Source: CAZRQL01 sp964602415 (GTDB lineage Bacteria > Bacteroidota > Bacteroidia > Cytophagales > Flammeovirgaceae). Taken from it: a stretch of DNA of 64,000 nt. The stretch spans positions 139,153 through 203,152 of the forward strand of contig CAZRQL010000002.1 of NCBI GenBank assembly GCA_964602415.1, read 5' to 3'. Below are positions 7,925-16,845 of the stretch, one piece after another. Numbering within the stretch: the first letter of the stretch is position 1; every line of letters begins with the position of its first letter. The translations under genes were made by a program, and so were the position numbers. The notes beneath the pieces were generated by a model, which was not told where the DNA came from, made no database searches, and was given only the letters and a program-made list of their open reading frames with translations.

Positions 7925-8944
7925 ATGAGAGAAGATTATTTGAGCGGCGAAAAATCAAAACTCAGTGCCAAGGAAAAAGAAATTGACCGTGCCCTCAGGC
8001 CGCTTAGTTTTGAGGACTTTAGCGGCCAGGTTCGCATAACTGACAACCTTCGGGTATTTGTGGGAGCGGCTTTGCAGCGAAAAGAGCCGCTGGATCATGT
8101 ATTGTTGCATGGCCCCCCGGGACTGGGCAAAACAACCCTCTCGCATATCATAGCCCATGAAATGAGAGCCGGTATCAAAAGCACTTCAGGCCCTGTGCTT
8201 GAAAAACCCGCCGATTTGGCCGGTCTCCTCACCAATCTTGAAAAAAACGAAATCCTATTTATAGATGAGATACACAGACTCAACGCGGTGGTAGAAGAGT
8301 ACTTGTATTCGGCTATGGAAGATTTCAGGATTGATATTATGCTCGACAGCGGCCCCAACGCAAGAACCATACAACTGAAAATCAATCCTTTTACGCTGAT
8401 AGGAGCTACCACCAGAGCCGGGCTGCTTACCTCGCCTTTGCGGGCAAGATTTGGCATCACCGCACGACTGGAATACTATGACACAGAACTGCTTACCTCG
8501 ATAGTACAAAGAAACTGCGCGCTTTTACAGATAGAAATAGAGCCTCAAGCCGCCCATGAAATCGCCCGAAGGTCTCGCGGAACACCCAGAATCGCCAACA
8601 ACTTACTGAGACGAACCCGTGATTTTGCTCAAATCAAAGGAAATGGTACTATCAATAAAGCCATCGCCCGCATAGCCCTTCAAGCCCTCAATGTAGATGA
8701 ACAAGGACTTGACGAAATGGACAAAAAAATCTTGAGCACCATAGTAGAAAAATTCAGCGGGGGACCGGTCGGACTCACGACCATTGCGACTGCTGTGGGA
8801 GAAGAAGCCGAAACCATCGAAGAAGTCTATGAGCCTTTTTTGATTCAAGAAGGATACATCAAAAGAACACCTCGCGGAAGAGAAGCCACAGCACTGGCCT
8901 ACAAACATTTGGGCAAAGCGCATCAGCAGGATTTAGGAATTTGA
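7925..8944 (+). CDS. ruvB: Holliday junction branch migration DNA helicase RuvB
   Basis: RuvB is the AAA+ motor that drives branch migration of Holliday junctions with RuvA. The 339-residue protein has Walker A GPPGLGKT (63-70), Walker B ILFIDEIHRL (about 114-123), sensor and arginine-finger regions GATTRAGLLTSPLRARFG, and the C-terminal winged helix with PRGREATALAYKHL. N-terminal LRPLSFEDFSGQ is diagnostic. Length is normal. ruvA and ruvC are not adjacent. The stop overlaps the end of the convergent HAD gene by 12 bases. Confidence 0.97.
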   Translation: MREDYLSGEKSKLSAKEKEIDRALRPLSFEDFSGQVRITDNLRVFVGAALQRKEPLDHVLLHGPPGLGKTTLSHIIAHEMRAGIKSTSGPVLEKPADLAGLLTNLEKNEILFIDEIHRLNAVVEEYLYSAMEDFRIDIMLDSGPNARTIQLKINPFTLIGATTRAGLLTSPLRARFGITARLEYYDTELLTSIVQRNCALLQIEIEPQAAHEIARRSRGTPRIANNLLRRTRDFAQIKGNGTINKAIARIALQALNVDEQGLDEMDKKILSTIVEKFSGGPVGLTTIATAVGEEAETIEEVYEPFLIQEGYIKRTPRGREATALAYKHLGKAHQQDLGI

Positions 8945-9487
8945 ACCAATCACTGCTATTGCTTGCGCAACATCCCTACAAACCCAATCTGCTACAGTTG
9001 GGGTTTGTAATTCGTGAGCCAAAAGAATACATCTCATCCCCAATGACTTAGCAGGTATCAAGTCCCGCTCTTTGTCTCCTATCATCCAACTTTGCAAAGG
9101 GTCTATATCAAATTTGGCTATGCCTTTCTCAAACATCATCTTATCGGGCTTAGAAAGATAAGACCTTGATTTTGAAGGATGATGGGGAGCATAATAAAGT
9201 TCATCCAGTACAAAACCAAATTGATGCTGCATTTTGTCGTGTATTTCAAAAACCCATTCGCGGCTATACAAGCCTTTGGCAATTCCGCCTTGATTGGTCG
9301 CCACTATTAAAATAAACCCTTGATTTTTAAGGGCTTTTAGTTCGTTTGCTATATCAGGGAGCACCAGTTGGTCTTCGCGGCAGATGTAGTCCCCAATTTC
9401 TACATTGAGCACTCCGTCGCGGTCTAAAAACACACATTTTTTTTTCACAGCTACAAGGTTAATTTTTTTGATAAAAAAAGTCTCCAA
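8933..9487 (-). CDS. HAD-IIIA phosphatase (heptose bisphosphatase GmhB-like)
   Basis: The 184-residue product carries the HAD motifs FLDRDGVLN (motif I), ATNQGGIAKG (motif II), and MIGDKERDLIPA (motif IV). These match D-glycero-D-manno-heptose-1,7-bisphosphate phosphatase and the related histidinol-phosphate phosphatase. The cysteine/histidine zinc loop typical of GmhB is not evident: the loop here reads YAPHHPSKSRSYLSKPD. Substrate is therefore open. The ATG chosen overlaps purM by 29 bases; a GTG at 9448 (VKKKCVFLDRDG) would give a shorter, equally plausible protein with no overlap. It lies downstream of purM on the same strand. Confidence 0.78.
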   Translation of the reverse strand: METFFIKKINLVAVKKKCVFLDRDGVLNVEIGDYICREDQLVLPDIANELKALKNQGFILIVATNQGGIAKGLYSREWVFEIHDKMQHQFGFVLDELYYAPHHPSKSRSYLSKPDKMMFEKGIAKFDIDPLQSWMIGDKERDLIPAKSLGMRCILLAHELQTPTVADWVCRDVAQAIAVIGSNS

Positions 9488-10631
9488 ATTCAGTTTTCAA
9501 AGTGAGTTGAGGGCTTTGGGCAGCCTCGGTATGGCCAATGATTTTGGCCTCAATACCAAAAGACTGAGACACTTGGATGATTTGCTCAGCCACTGAAGGC
9601 TCCACGTACAACTCAAAGCGATGCCCCATGTTAAAAGTCCGGTACATTTCGCGCCAGTCGGTATTGGCTGCCTGTTGGATATGGCCAAAAATAGGCGGCA
9701 AAGGGAAGAGATTATCCTTAACTACGTGTATATCAGATATAAAATGTAATATCTTGGTTTGTCCGCCGCCACTGCAATGCACCATCCCCCTAACAAAAGG
9801 TCGAAACTCTTGCAAAACAGTCTTAACCACCGGGGCGTAAGTCCGGGTCGGCGAAAGCAGTAATTTGCCGAAATTAATTCCCGTAGTAGGCTCAATTTCA
9901 GTGAGTTCATGCGACCCAATGTAGGCCACCGAGTCATCCAATCCCTGATCAAAAGTCTCAGGGTACTTGCTGGCCACATTTTTGGAAAAAATATCGTGTC
10001 GGGCAGAAGTCAGGCCATTGCTACCAATGCCGCTGTTGTAGGCTGTCTCATAAGAAGCCTTGCCATAAGAAGCCAAACCCACAATAACCAACCCGGGAAC
10101 GATATGGGCATTGTCTATAATGTCTTGCCTCAACGCTCTGGCTGTCAATGTACTATCTACTACCACGGTTCTGACCAAATCACCTAAATCGGCTGTCTCC
10201 CCTCCGGCTGAATGTATTGAAATACCCTGTTCCCTAAGTGTTTGTAAAACTTTTTCTGTGCCTTCAATCAAAGCAGCAATCACTTCGCCGGGCACAAGCC
10301 GTTTGTTTCGGCCTATGGTAGAGGACAAAATCATATTGTCGCAAACCCCTACACAAAGCAAATCGTCGGTATTCATCACGATAGAGTCTTGCGCAATTCC
10401 CTGCCAGACCGAAAGATCGCCGGTTTCTCTCCAGTAGGCATAAGCCAATGAAGATTTTGTACCCGCTCCATCAGCATGAACCAGCATGCAACAATGAGGG
10501 TCGTTGGTCAAATAATCGGGTAGTATTTTGCAAAAAGCTTTGGGATAGAGGCCTTTGTCAAGTTTTTGGATGGCGGAATGAACTTCTTGTTTGTCAGAAG
10601 AAACCCCGCGTTTGCTGTACAGATCAGGCAT
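9459..10631 (-). CDS. purM: Phosphoribosylformylglycinamidine cyclo-ligase (AIR synthase)
   Basis: AIR synthase closes the imidazole ring in purine synthesis, using ATP. The 390-residue product shows HADGAGTKSSLAYAYW, MNTDDLLCVGVCDNMILSSTIGRN, HSAGGETADLGDLVRTVVVD and FVRGMVHCSGGGQTKIL, in the order of the PurM fold. It is longer than the E. coli enzyme (345 residues) with a longer N-terminal part, as is usual in Bacteroidota. ThiL at 5440-6453 belongs to the same fold superfamily but differs clearly in its motifs. No other purine gene is adjacent. Confidence 0.9.
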   Translation of the reverse strand: MPDLYSKRGVSSDKQEVHSAIQKLDKGLYPKAFCKILPDYLTNDPHCCMLVHADGAGTKSSLAYAYWRETGDLSVWQGIAQDSIVMNTDDLLCVGVCDNMILSSTIGRNKRLVPGEVIAALIEGTEKVLQTLREQGISIHSAGGETADLGDLVRTVVVDSTLTARALRQDIIDNAHIVPGLVIVGLASYGKASYETAYNSGIGSNGLTSARHDIFSKNVASKYPETFDQGLDDSVAYIGSHELTEIEPTTGINFGKLLLSPTRTYAPVVKTVLQEFRPFVRGMVHCSGGGQTKILHFISDIHVVKDNLFPLPPIFGHIQQAANTDWREMYRTFNMGHRFELYVEPSVAEQIIQVSQSFGIEAKIIGHTEAAQSPQLTLKTEFGDFFYQKN

Positions 10632-10653
10632 AGATTTAGTAAAATATTGACAA

Positions 10654-12138
10654 TCAATTAAATAAAAACCAACTTTCTACCAGTGATTTAGGTTCGGCGT
10701 ATCGGTGGTAAAACTCGTTGGTTTTGGGATTGAAATCATAATCCAATGCCCAAACAGGGTGGTTTTTAGCTACTTCCGCAATTGCATGGGTGATAAAATA
10801 GAGTTCCTCGTCGGTCGTAGTGGGATGAAGGCTTAGCCTGATGGCACCCGGCTTTTGGGAAAGATCACCGCTGCTAATCTGGCTGGTAACCACCTGCGAA
10901 ACCTCTTGTCCTATCTCAAAAAGATAATGGCCATACGTTCCGGCGCAAAAACACCCTCCCCTGACTTGCACACCAAAATAATCATTGAGCAATTTGACCG
11001 CTAAGTTGTAATGCAACCCTTTGATATAAAAGGATATAACAGCCAGTCTATGTCTATGGTTGGAGGCCAACACCACCACTTGGTCAATTTTGTCGAGTTC
11101 AGAAAAAACAATGTTGAGCATTTCCTCTTCTCGCTGTAAAATTTTTTCGACCTGCATGGCTTCTTTGAGTCGAATAGAGAGTGCTGTGCGTATGGTTTGC
11201 AAAAAAGGCGGCGTGCCTCCGTCTTCTCTGTCTTCAATGGTGTCTATGTATTCGTGCTCTTTCCATGGATTGGTCCATTTGACTGTGCCACCGCCGGGGT
11301 TGTCGGGGACTCGATTGTGGTACAATGATGAGTTGAAAATCAAGCACCCTGCGCTTCCGGGTCCACCCAAAAATTTATGGGGGGAAAAGTAAATCGCATC
11401 CAAATAGGCCAACGGCCTACCGACAGGGTGCATGTCAATCTGAATGTAAGGGGCAGAACAAGCAAAATCCACAAAACAAAGCCCCCCGTTTTGGTGCATG
11501 ATTTCGGCTACATCGTGGTAAGGGGTCTGTATGCCCGTAACATTGGAACAAGCCGTAATAGCCGCTATTTTCACTTTTCGGTCGGCATAGTCGGCCAGCA
11601 AACGTCGCAAATCATTCAAATCTATCAACCCTTCGGCATTGGGGGCTATCACTTCCAAATCGCAAATCGTTTCCAGCCAAGAGGTTTGGTTGGAATGGTG
11701 CTCCATGTGGCTCACAAAAATCACGGGACGCTCCTGTGGGTCAATAGACAAGCAGCCATGCCATTTTTCGGGAATCCTCAAACCCAATATTCTTTGAAAT
11801 TTGTTAATCACTGCCGTCATGCCTGAGCCATAATTGATTATGCAGTCATTGGGGGCGGCATTTACGTGGTTTTTGATGATTTGGCGGGCTTGGTGGTAGG
11901 CCAAGGTCATCGAAGTGCCACAAATGTTGGTTTCGGTGTGCGTATTGGCCACAAAAGGCCCGAAATCTTTGAGCAGTTTCTCCTCTATGGGCGCATAAAG
12001 CCTGCCGCTGGCCGTCCAGTCAGCATAGACCAACTTTTTACGCCCTTGCGGGGTATCAAACTCAACATCGTTACCCACTATTTTTTCGCGAAACGAAGCG
12101 AACCATTCCTCTAAACGCATCATATTGATTTTTGGCAA
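10654..12138 (-). CDS. PLP-dependent aminotransferase class V (cysteine-desulfurase-like)
   Basis: The 494-residue protein belongs to the class V fold type I enzymes. The PLP lysine is in YFSPHKFLGGPGSAG, and the aspartate before it in CFVDFACSAPYIQID. VYADWTASGRLY at the N-terminus and VRGGCFCAGTYGHYLF in the C-terminal third are characteristic of the larger selenocysteine lyase/cysteine desulfurase-like subgroup. It is about 90 residues longer than NifS/SufS. VRGGCFCAG carries two cysteines near the position of the catalytic SufS/IscS cysteine. The substrate is not known. No sulfur-assembly genes are next to it; it lies just upstream of purM on the same strand, 22 bases away. Confidence 0.82.
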   Translation of the reverse strand: MPKINMMRLEEWFASFREKIVGNDVEFDTPQGRKKLVYADWTASGRLYAPIEEKLLKDFGPFVANTHTETNICGTSMTLAYHQARQIIKNHVNAAPNDCIINYGSGMTAVINKFQRILGLRIPEKWHGCLSIDPQERPVIFVSHMEHHSNQTSWLETICDLEVIAPNAEGLIDLNDLRRLLADYADRKVKIAAITACSNVTGIQTPYHDVAEIMHQNGGLCFVDFACSAPYIQIDMHPVGRPLAYLDAIYFSPHKFLGGPGSAGCLIFNSSLYHNRVPDNPGGGTVKWTNPWKEHEYIDTIEDREDGGTPPFLQTIRTALSIRLKEAMQVEKILQREEEMLNIVFSELDKIDQVVVLASNHRHRLAVISFYIKGLHYNLAVKLLNDYFGVQVRGGCFCAGTYGHYLFEIGQEVSQVVTSQISSGDLSQKPGAIRLSLHPTTTDEELYFITHAIAEVAKNHPVWALDYDFNPKTNEFYHRYAEPKSLVESWFLFN

Positions 12139-12243
12139 GTTGAGTAAAAAATTTTACCCAAAAAAACGATTGTGGATTGATGGCTCGGCATACGGCACAT
12201 AATTTAGATATAAATTATTGGTTATCAAATAATTGCAGTAAAA

Positions 12244-13017
12244 TTAGTTCACCTCCATCTGTTCGTCAACACCCAACAAACGAAGCTCAAACCTATTGAA
12301 TCCTTCATAGACATCAATCTGTATTTGTTTGAGTTGAATTAACTCGAGTATAGCCAAAAAGTTGAAAATCAAGAGTATTTTGTTTTTGCTGTCCTCTATA
12401 ATTCTCTCAAATGCAATCGGCTTATTTTCAAACTCCAACCATTTGACGATATGAAGTTTTTGCTCTTCTACTGTGTAGGGGTAAGGACTCACCTTGTGTT
12501 CGACAAAAGTGTCTGCATCGGATTTGCGCTTGAGTACTTTTTGATACACTTGCAACAACTTATACAAGCTGACATCTTGCAAATCAGCTTCTAAACCCAA
12601 GACCTCTTCAGTAATTCTTGCCGCTTCACCGGCTGCCATCCCGCGTTTGTGGAGCTTGACCATCCGCTCTTCCCAAGACTCAAAAGTCTCCAACGTGTCT
12701 TTGTATCTTTTGTACTCAAGCAGTTGCCTGATAAGCTCTTGACGAGGGTCAACTTCTTCGGCATCGAGATTTTCTTTCTCCAAAGTGGGCAGCAGCATTT
12801 TGGCTTTAATCCTAATGAGGGTAGCTGCTACCAATATAAATTCTCCTGCTACTTCAATATCCAATTTCTGAAGATTGTGGATATAATCCAAAAAATCATC
12901 GGTTATTTTGGAAATGGGTATATCGCGAATATCCAACTCGTCCCGCTTGATAAAAAACAACAGCAAGTCAAAAGGCCCCTCAAAAACAGGTAGTTTGATC
13001 TCAAACTTTTCACGCAT
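12244..13017 (-). CDS. scpA: Segregation and condensation protein A
   Basis: ScpA is the kleisin that bridges the SMC heads in the bacterial condensin complex. The 257-residue protein begins with the ScpA signature EIKLPVFEGPFDLLLFFIKR, DELDIRDIPISKITDDFL, and has LVAATLIRIKAKMLLP and the LIRQLLEYKRYKD block. The C-terminal winged-helix region that contacts the SMC head is KILLIFNFLAILELIQLKQI. Length is normal. scpB and smc are not nearby. The gene is preceded by a membrane glycosyltransferase gene on the same strand with only nine bases between them. Confidence 0.93.
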   Translation of the reverse strand: MREKFEIKLPVFEGPFDLLLFFIKRDELDIRDIPISKITDDFLDYIHNLQKLDIEVAGEFILVAATLIRIKAKMLLPTLEKENLDAEEVDPRQELIRQLLEYKRYKDTLETFESWEERMVKLHKRGMAAGEAARITEEVLGLEADLQDVSLYKLLQVYQKVLKRKSDADTFVEHKVSPYPYTVEEQKLHIVKWLEFENKPIAFERIIEDSKNKILLIFNFLAILELIQLKQIQIDVYEGFNRFELRLLGVDEQMEVN

Positions 13018-13026
13018 GACACAAAA

Positions 13027-14568
13027 CTACTCAAATCCCTCTATGCGAGGTATCTGTTTGCATTTTTTTAGCCGAATCACCTCAACCGTCTTGACATGCA
13101 GTCCCGCTTTTTTGACTTTAATGATACCTGCCCTTTCTACTGACTCAAAATACTGTCCCCAAAGCTCTTGGGGATTGGTGGGATAATTGGAAAAAGACAA
13201 AAAGTAAGCATCTTGTCCTACCGCCAATGAGCCTCGCAACCGATTAATCCAAGCATATTTATGCACGTCTTCCAATTTCCCGTAAGCCAATAGCTTCATA
13301 TTCAATGGTCTGGCAACATAATAATCTATATTGGCCGCCGGAAACCATTTATGGCTGAGCAAAGGGGCATCTTGAGACACTGCCGAATCGCGCAAGTCGT
13401 TGAGCCGAATTTGCTCGAAACCAGAAAGAACTTGAGGCCAACCTATCAAATCCAAGGTTTCGTCATTTTCGCCCAAATTTTCAGGATTTTTTGAACCAAA
13501 GTACAAGGGAATGAAACTCAAATAGATAAAAGCAAGCAAAACCAATGCAAAAGTCAAAGACAAAGCCGCCTTTGCCCAAGGCCATGCGGCATTGGAGTCT
13601 TTTATTTGAAAAGCCACCAGAGGCCAAAGCGTAGCAAAAGCAGGGCCTGTCCAATGAGGCAAAGTACCCCTGAAAAGCGAAAAAGAAGTAAACACCAGCC
13701 ACAAAGGCAAGGCCACAAAAATCAAAAGGCGTTCATAATCAGTGGTATTTGCTGACTTTTTAGCAAAAAAAAGTATCATTCCGCCTACGAGCACAAAAAA
13801 CGAAATCGGGTTTTGGTAGAGGAGTTGCCCCAACAACTCTGTGGCAAAATAATCCAGCCTGAGTCCTTGATTGGCCACTACCCTGCCGCTTTGGAACGTG
13901 AAACTGATAAAATCGTTTTGCAGGTTCCAAATCCAAATAGGACCCGTGCACAACACCCCCACGAGTACCGCTAAATACAGGTAAGGAGAAAAGAGCCATT
14001 TCCTTTTGAAAAACAATATATACAGACCCAAACCAAACCAAATAAAAACACCGTGGTACTTAGACAAAATCGCCAACCCGCCGCACAAGCCAACATATAA
14101 AAAGGAACTATCTAATTTATCTTTTTCGATAGCCTTGAAAATCAAATACAAAGATAATAGCCAGAAAAACAACTGGGGTGAATCGGGCAAAATAAACGTT
14201 CCTACCAACAAACTTCCATAGATTGAGGAGTTAAACAGTACGACCGCAAGCAAAGCCGCCCACTCATCTCCCAACTTGCGCGTAATTGCATAGAGCAACC
14301 AACTGTCTGCCGCAAAGAGCACAATTGCCCCCATCCTGATAAAAAACTCACTGTCCAACAATAAATTAAGAGTAAACAACTGTATCGTAAACCCAACCAT
14401 CGGGGGGTGGTCGAAGTGAGACCAGTCGGGATATAGGGCATAAAGCCAATAATACACTTCATCGTTGCCGAGTGAGGCCCCCCCTGCCAAAACACCTCTA
14501 ATAAAGGCTGAAATCACAATGAGAAGCCAAAGCCATTGTTTGGGAGTTGTAGTTTGTTGTGTTTGCAT
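13027..14568 (-). CDS. Glycosyltransferase family 39-type membrane protein
   Basis: A 513-residue integral membrane protein with about 11-12 membrane segments and the GT39/ArnT hallmark in the first periplasmic loop: GNDEVYYWLYALYPDWSHFDHPP (Asp-Glu at the acidic motif, then DHPP). These enzymes transfer a sugar from a polyprenyl-phosphate donor to lipid A or protein at the periplasmic face. The chosen start (MQTQQTTTPKQW) is 45 bases inside the longest frame; the longer start adds a hydrophobic segment without support. Donor and acceptor are unknown. It may be cotranscribed with scpA. Confidence 0.85.
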   Translation of the reverse strand: MQTQQTTTPKQWLWLLIVISAFIRGVLAGGASLGNDEVYYWLYALYPDWSHFDHPPMVGFTIQLFTLNLLLDSEFFIRMGAIVLFAADSWLLYAITRKLGDEWAALLAVVLFNSSIYGSLLVGTFILPDSPQLFFWLLSLYLIFKAIEKDKLDSSFLYVGLCGGLAILSKYHGVFIWFGLGLYILFFKRKWLFSPYLYLAVLVGVLCTGPIWIWNLQNDFISFTFQSGRVVANQGLRLDYFATELLGQLLYQNPISFFVLVGGMILFFAKKSANTTDYERLLIFVALPLWLVFTSFSLFRGTLPHWTGPAFATLWPLVAFQIKDSNAAWPWAKAALSLTFALVLLAFIYLSFIPLYFGSKNPENLGENDETLDLIGWPQVLSGFEQIRLNDLRDSAVSQDAPLLSHKWFPAANIDYYVARPLNMKLLAYGKLEDVHKYAWINRLRGSLAVGQDAYFLSFSNYPTNPQELWGQYFESVERAGIIKVKKAGLHVKTVEVIRLKKCKQIPRIEGFE

Positions 14569-14739
14569 AAACAAAATTGATAAAAAAAGATAGTTGTAGT
14601 GCCTAAAAAGCATTCCAATATCCTGATTAAACTAAAAAAATAACATGGAGTTGCTTGCTTGCGGAAAAAATCTTGCATACAAAAACCCACCTCAGCTATT
14701 AGACAATAGCCAAATAAAAATTAATTTTTCTGAAAAAAT

Positions 14740-14769
14740 TTTGTATCTAAAAATATATCCCTACCTTTG
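14740..14769 (+). promoter_or_regulatory. Promoter of rplU-rpmA
   Basis: TACCTTTG (14762-14769) matches TAnnTTTG, and TTG (14741-14743) lies 18 bases upstream. Transcription would begin around 14775, giving a short leader before the rplU ATG at 14794. Confidence 0.75.
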
Positions 14770-14793
14770 CAGCCCTAAATTAAGTTAATCTTT

Positions 14794-15099
14794 ATGTATG
14801 CTATTGTAGAGATAGCCGGACAGCAATTCAAAGTCGAAGAGAACATGTTTATCTATACCCACAGATTGGAAGGCAACGAGGGCGATGAACTTACGTTCGA
14901 TAAGGTTTTGCTCGTTGGCGATGAAAATCAAACCCAAGTTGGTTCGCCCACTGTGGAAGGTGTGAGTGTGAAAGGTAAAATCCTTTCTCACCTAAGAGGA
15001 GATAAAGTGATTATTTTCAAGAAAAAACGCCGCAAAGGCTACTATAAAAAGCAAGGTCATCGCCAAGATTTGACAAAAGTGTTGATACAATCATTCTAA
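14794..15099 (+). CDS. rplU: 50S ribosomal protein bL21
   Basis: The 101-residue protein starts MYAIVEIAGQQFKVEENMFI and ends with the basic KKKRRKGYYKKQGHRQD segment that contacts 23S rRNA. It binds 23S rRNA in the large subunit. Length matches the family. rpmA follows after four bases, the usual order in most bacteria. Confidence 0.98.
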   Translation: MYAIVEIAGQQFKVEENMFIYTHRLEGNEGDELTFDKVLLVGDENQTQVGSPTVEGVSVKGKILSHLRGDKVIIFKKKRRKGYYKKQGHRQDLTKVLIQSF

Positions 15100-15103
15100 A
15101 ATT

Positions 15104-15364
15104 ATGGCACACAAGAAAGGAGTAGGCAGTAGTAAAAACGGAAGGGAATCCCACAGCAAGCGTTTGGGGGTCAAAATATTTGGTGGCCAAGAAGCCAAAG
15201 CAGGCAACATCATCGTCAGGCAGCGCGGCACTAAGCACCACCCCGGCAAAAATGTAAAAATCGGTAGAGACCATACCCTGTACGCCATTGCGGACGGTTT
15301 GGTAACTTTCTCAAAAGGCATCAAAAACCGCTCTTTTGTATCGGTTTTGCCTGCCAGTGAGTAG
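15104..15364 (+). CDS. rpmA: 50S ribosomal protein bL27
   Basis: The 86-residue product begins MAHKKGVGSSKNGRESHSKR and continues RLGVKIFGGQEAKAGNIIVRQRGTK-type sequence, the conserved bL27 body. Its N-terminal tail reaches the peptidyl-transferase centre. The N-terminus has no cleavable extension of the Firmicutes type. It forms an operon with rplU and is followed by a strong terminator. Confidence 0.98.
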   Translation: MAHKKGVGSSKNGRESHSKRLGVKIFGGQEAKAGNIIVRQRGTKHHPGKNVKIGRDHTLYAIADGLVTFSKGIKNRSFVSVLPASE

Positions 15365-15385
15365 TAAATTAGAGAGTTATTTTTC

Positions 15386-15420
15386 AAAAAAGCCCTTTTG
15401 TTTTCAGAAGGGCTTTTTTG
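15386..15420 (+). terminator. Intrinsic terminator of rplU-rpmA
   Basis: A 12-bp stem, AAAAAAGCCCTT paired with AAGGGCTTTTTT, with a 10-base loop. Its A- and T-rich flanks would let it work in both directions. It closes the ribosomal operon before the accessory gene pair. Confidence 0.9.
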
Positions 15421-15542
15421 GTTGTGAGTTGTTGGCTTCAAATCCAATCGCAGGGGAAATTTATATGGAATATTATCCAATCAAAAGTGGTTAATAAGTT
15501 ATATTTTTCTTAAAATTGTATTGAAGGAAATAAGCAGAAACA

Positions 15543-16043
15543 ATGGCATTTGAGAGTTTAACAAACGACAAAATTGCAGACCTTCTAAACTGCCCTAAAC
15601 GATTGACTAATCCCCAAGCGAGAAGCAAAAACAAGGAAGGCCACGAACAGGTTAACTTTAAAGCTGTTGCTTTAGACAACTCAGGGCACAAATTTGAAAT
15701 TTACAAACGCCGAAACCTCCGTGACGGAATGGAAGATGATTTTTCCTGCGGAATAAATTGGCTTGCCCCGAACGGGGAAATATTAACACTAAAACGGTAC
15801 AACGGCCCCAACCACGACCACCCAAATCATTTAGAAAAAGTAAGGCTTGGGTATGTTTGTCATATTCACATTGCTACTGAAAAATATATAAGGGCTAATA
15901 AAAAAGCTGAAGGATTTGCAATGCCAACCGATAGATATAATACAGTTGAGGGAGCTTTCCATTGCTTAGTAATAGATTGTAAAATTTCAGGGATTGTCAC
16001 CACACCTGACAATATTCATCAACTTAAATTATTCGACTCATGA
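15543..16043 (+). CDS. DUF6978-like protein of unknown function
   Basis: A 166-residue soluble protein. It opens with a short helical region (TNDKIADLLNCPKRLTN), then a beta-rich domain rich in His and Cys: GPNHDHPNHLEK, VCHIHIATEKYI and EGAFHCLVIDCKI. I recognise it, with moderate confidence, as the DUF6978 family, often encoded beside DUF1828 proteins. No characterised function is known to me. The stop codon overlaps the next gene's start (ATGA), so the two are translationally coupled. The pair is more A+T-rich than the flanking housekeeping genes and sits right after a terminator, which suggests acquired DNA. Confidence 0.6.
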   Translation: MAFESLTNDKIADLLNCPKRLTNPQARSKNKEGHEQVNFKAVALDNSGHKFEIYKRRNLRDGMEDDFSCGINWLAPNGEILTLKRYNGPNHDHPNHLEKVRLGYVCHIHIATEKYIRANKKAEGFAMPTDRYNTVEGAFHCLVIDCKISGIVTTPDNIHQLKLFDS

Positions 16044-16825
16044 ACCTTGATATAAATAAATTACAGGAAACTCTTTGCTCACTAATGTGTGCAGAAATAA
16101 AAATAAAGCCAAAAAGTGGAAAGTTACTTTCGATTGAAACACCTTTCTACTTTGCAGATGGAGACCCTTATCAAATTTACATTAAGGAAATGCCGGGTGG
16201 AATTATTAGACTAACTGATATGGGGCATACCATAATGCACTTGAGTTATGACAATGATATTGACAAATTTAGAGAAGGAACGAGGGGAAAAATTTTTGAC
16301 CAAATAAAGGCTGAAACATTGATTGATGAGGAGAATGGAGAGTTTTTCATAGATACCGGAGTCGAAAATTTGGTTTTCAACATTTTTCGCCTTGGGCAAG
16401 CATTGACAAAAATAAATGACCTTACCTTCTTAAATAGAGTAAAGGCCGAATCCACGTTCTACGAAGACTTACAAGAACAACTATTTAAAATTGTTGGCGA
16501 AGAGAAAATAAGAAAAGATTACTATTATGAAGAAATGGAAAATGCGAGAGACTATCCTATTGACTACAGAATCGAAGGAAAGTATGCACCGCTGTTTCTT
16601 TTTGGGATTCCCAACCGCGACAAAGCACGTTTGACAACCATTATCTTAGAAAGGCTATTAAGAGCTAAGGCGGATTTTGACAGTTTATTGATTTTTTCAG
16701 ACCAAGTTTCTATTCCAAAACAAGATTTGGCAAGACTTTCCAATGCAGGCGGAGAAATGGTAGCATCATTAGATGCTGAAAATGACCTTTACAGAAAAGT
16801 ATTAAGAAAAATAAATTTGAACTGA
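16040..16825 (+). CDS. DUF1828/DUF1829 domain protein
   Basis: The 261-residue protein has the DUF1828 N-terminal domain (about residues 30-120; IETPFYFADGDPYQIYIKEMPGG, then IRLTDMGHTIMHLSY) and the DUF1829 C-terminal region (about 140-250; VKAESTFYEDLQEQLFKIVG and LTTIILERLLRAKADFDSLLIFSD). Proteins of this kind occur in mobile and prophage-related DNA in many phyla; the biochemical role is not established. It overlaps the DUF6978-like gene by four bases. No catalytic motif is clear, although the C-terminal half has the alternating alpha/beta pattern of some nuclease folds. Domain names are by recognition, not by search. Confidence 0.7.
   Translation: MNLDINKLQETLCSLMCAEIKIKPKSGKLLSIETPFYFADGDPYQIYIKEMPGGIIRLTDMGHTIMHLSYDNDIDKFREGTRGKIFDQIKAETLIDEENGEFFIDTGVENLVFNIFRLGQALTKINDLTFLNRVKAESTFYEDLQEQLFKIVGEEKIRKDYYYEEMENARDYPIDYRIEGKYAPLFLFGIPNRDKARLTTIILERLLRAKADFDSLLIFSDQVSIPKQDLARLSNAGGEMVASLDAENDLYRKVLRKINLN
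16812..16819 (+). promoter_or_regulatory. Possible -7 element for the FtsX-type permease
   Basis: TAAATTTG matches TAnnTTTG inside the last codons of the DUF1829 gene, 26 bases before the permease ATG. The permease could thus be transcribed separately from the upstream gene pair. Confidence 0.45.
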
Positions 16826-16845
16826 TAACAAGGAGAAAATACCGC

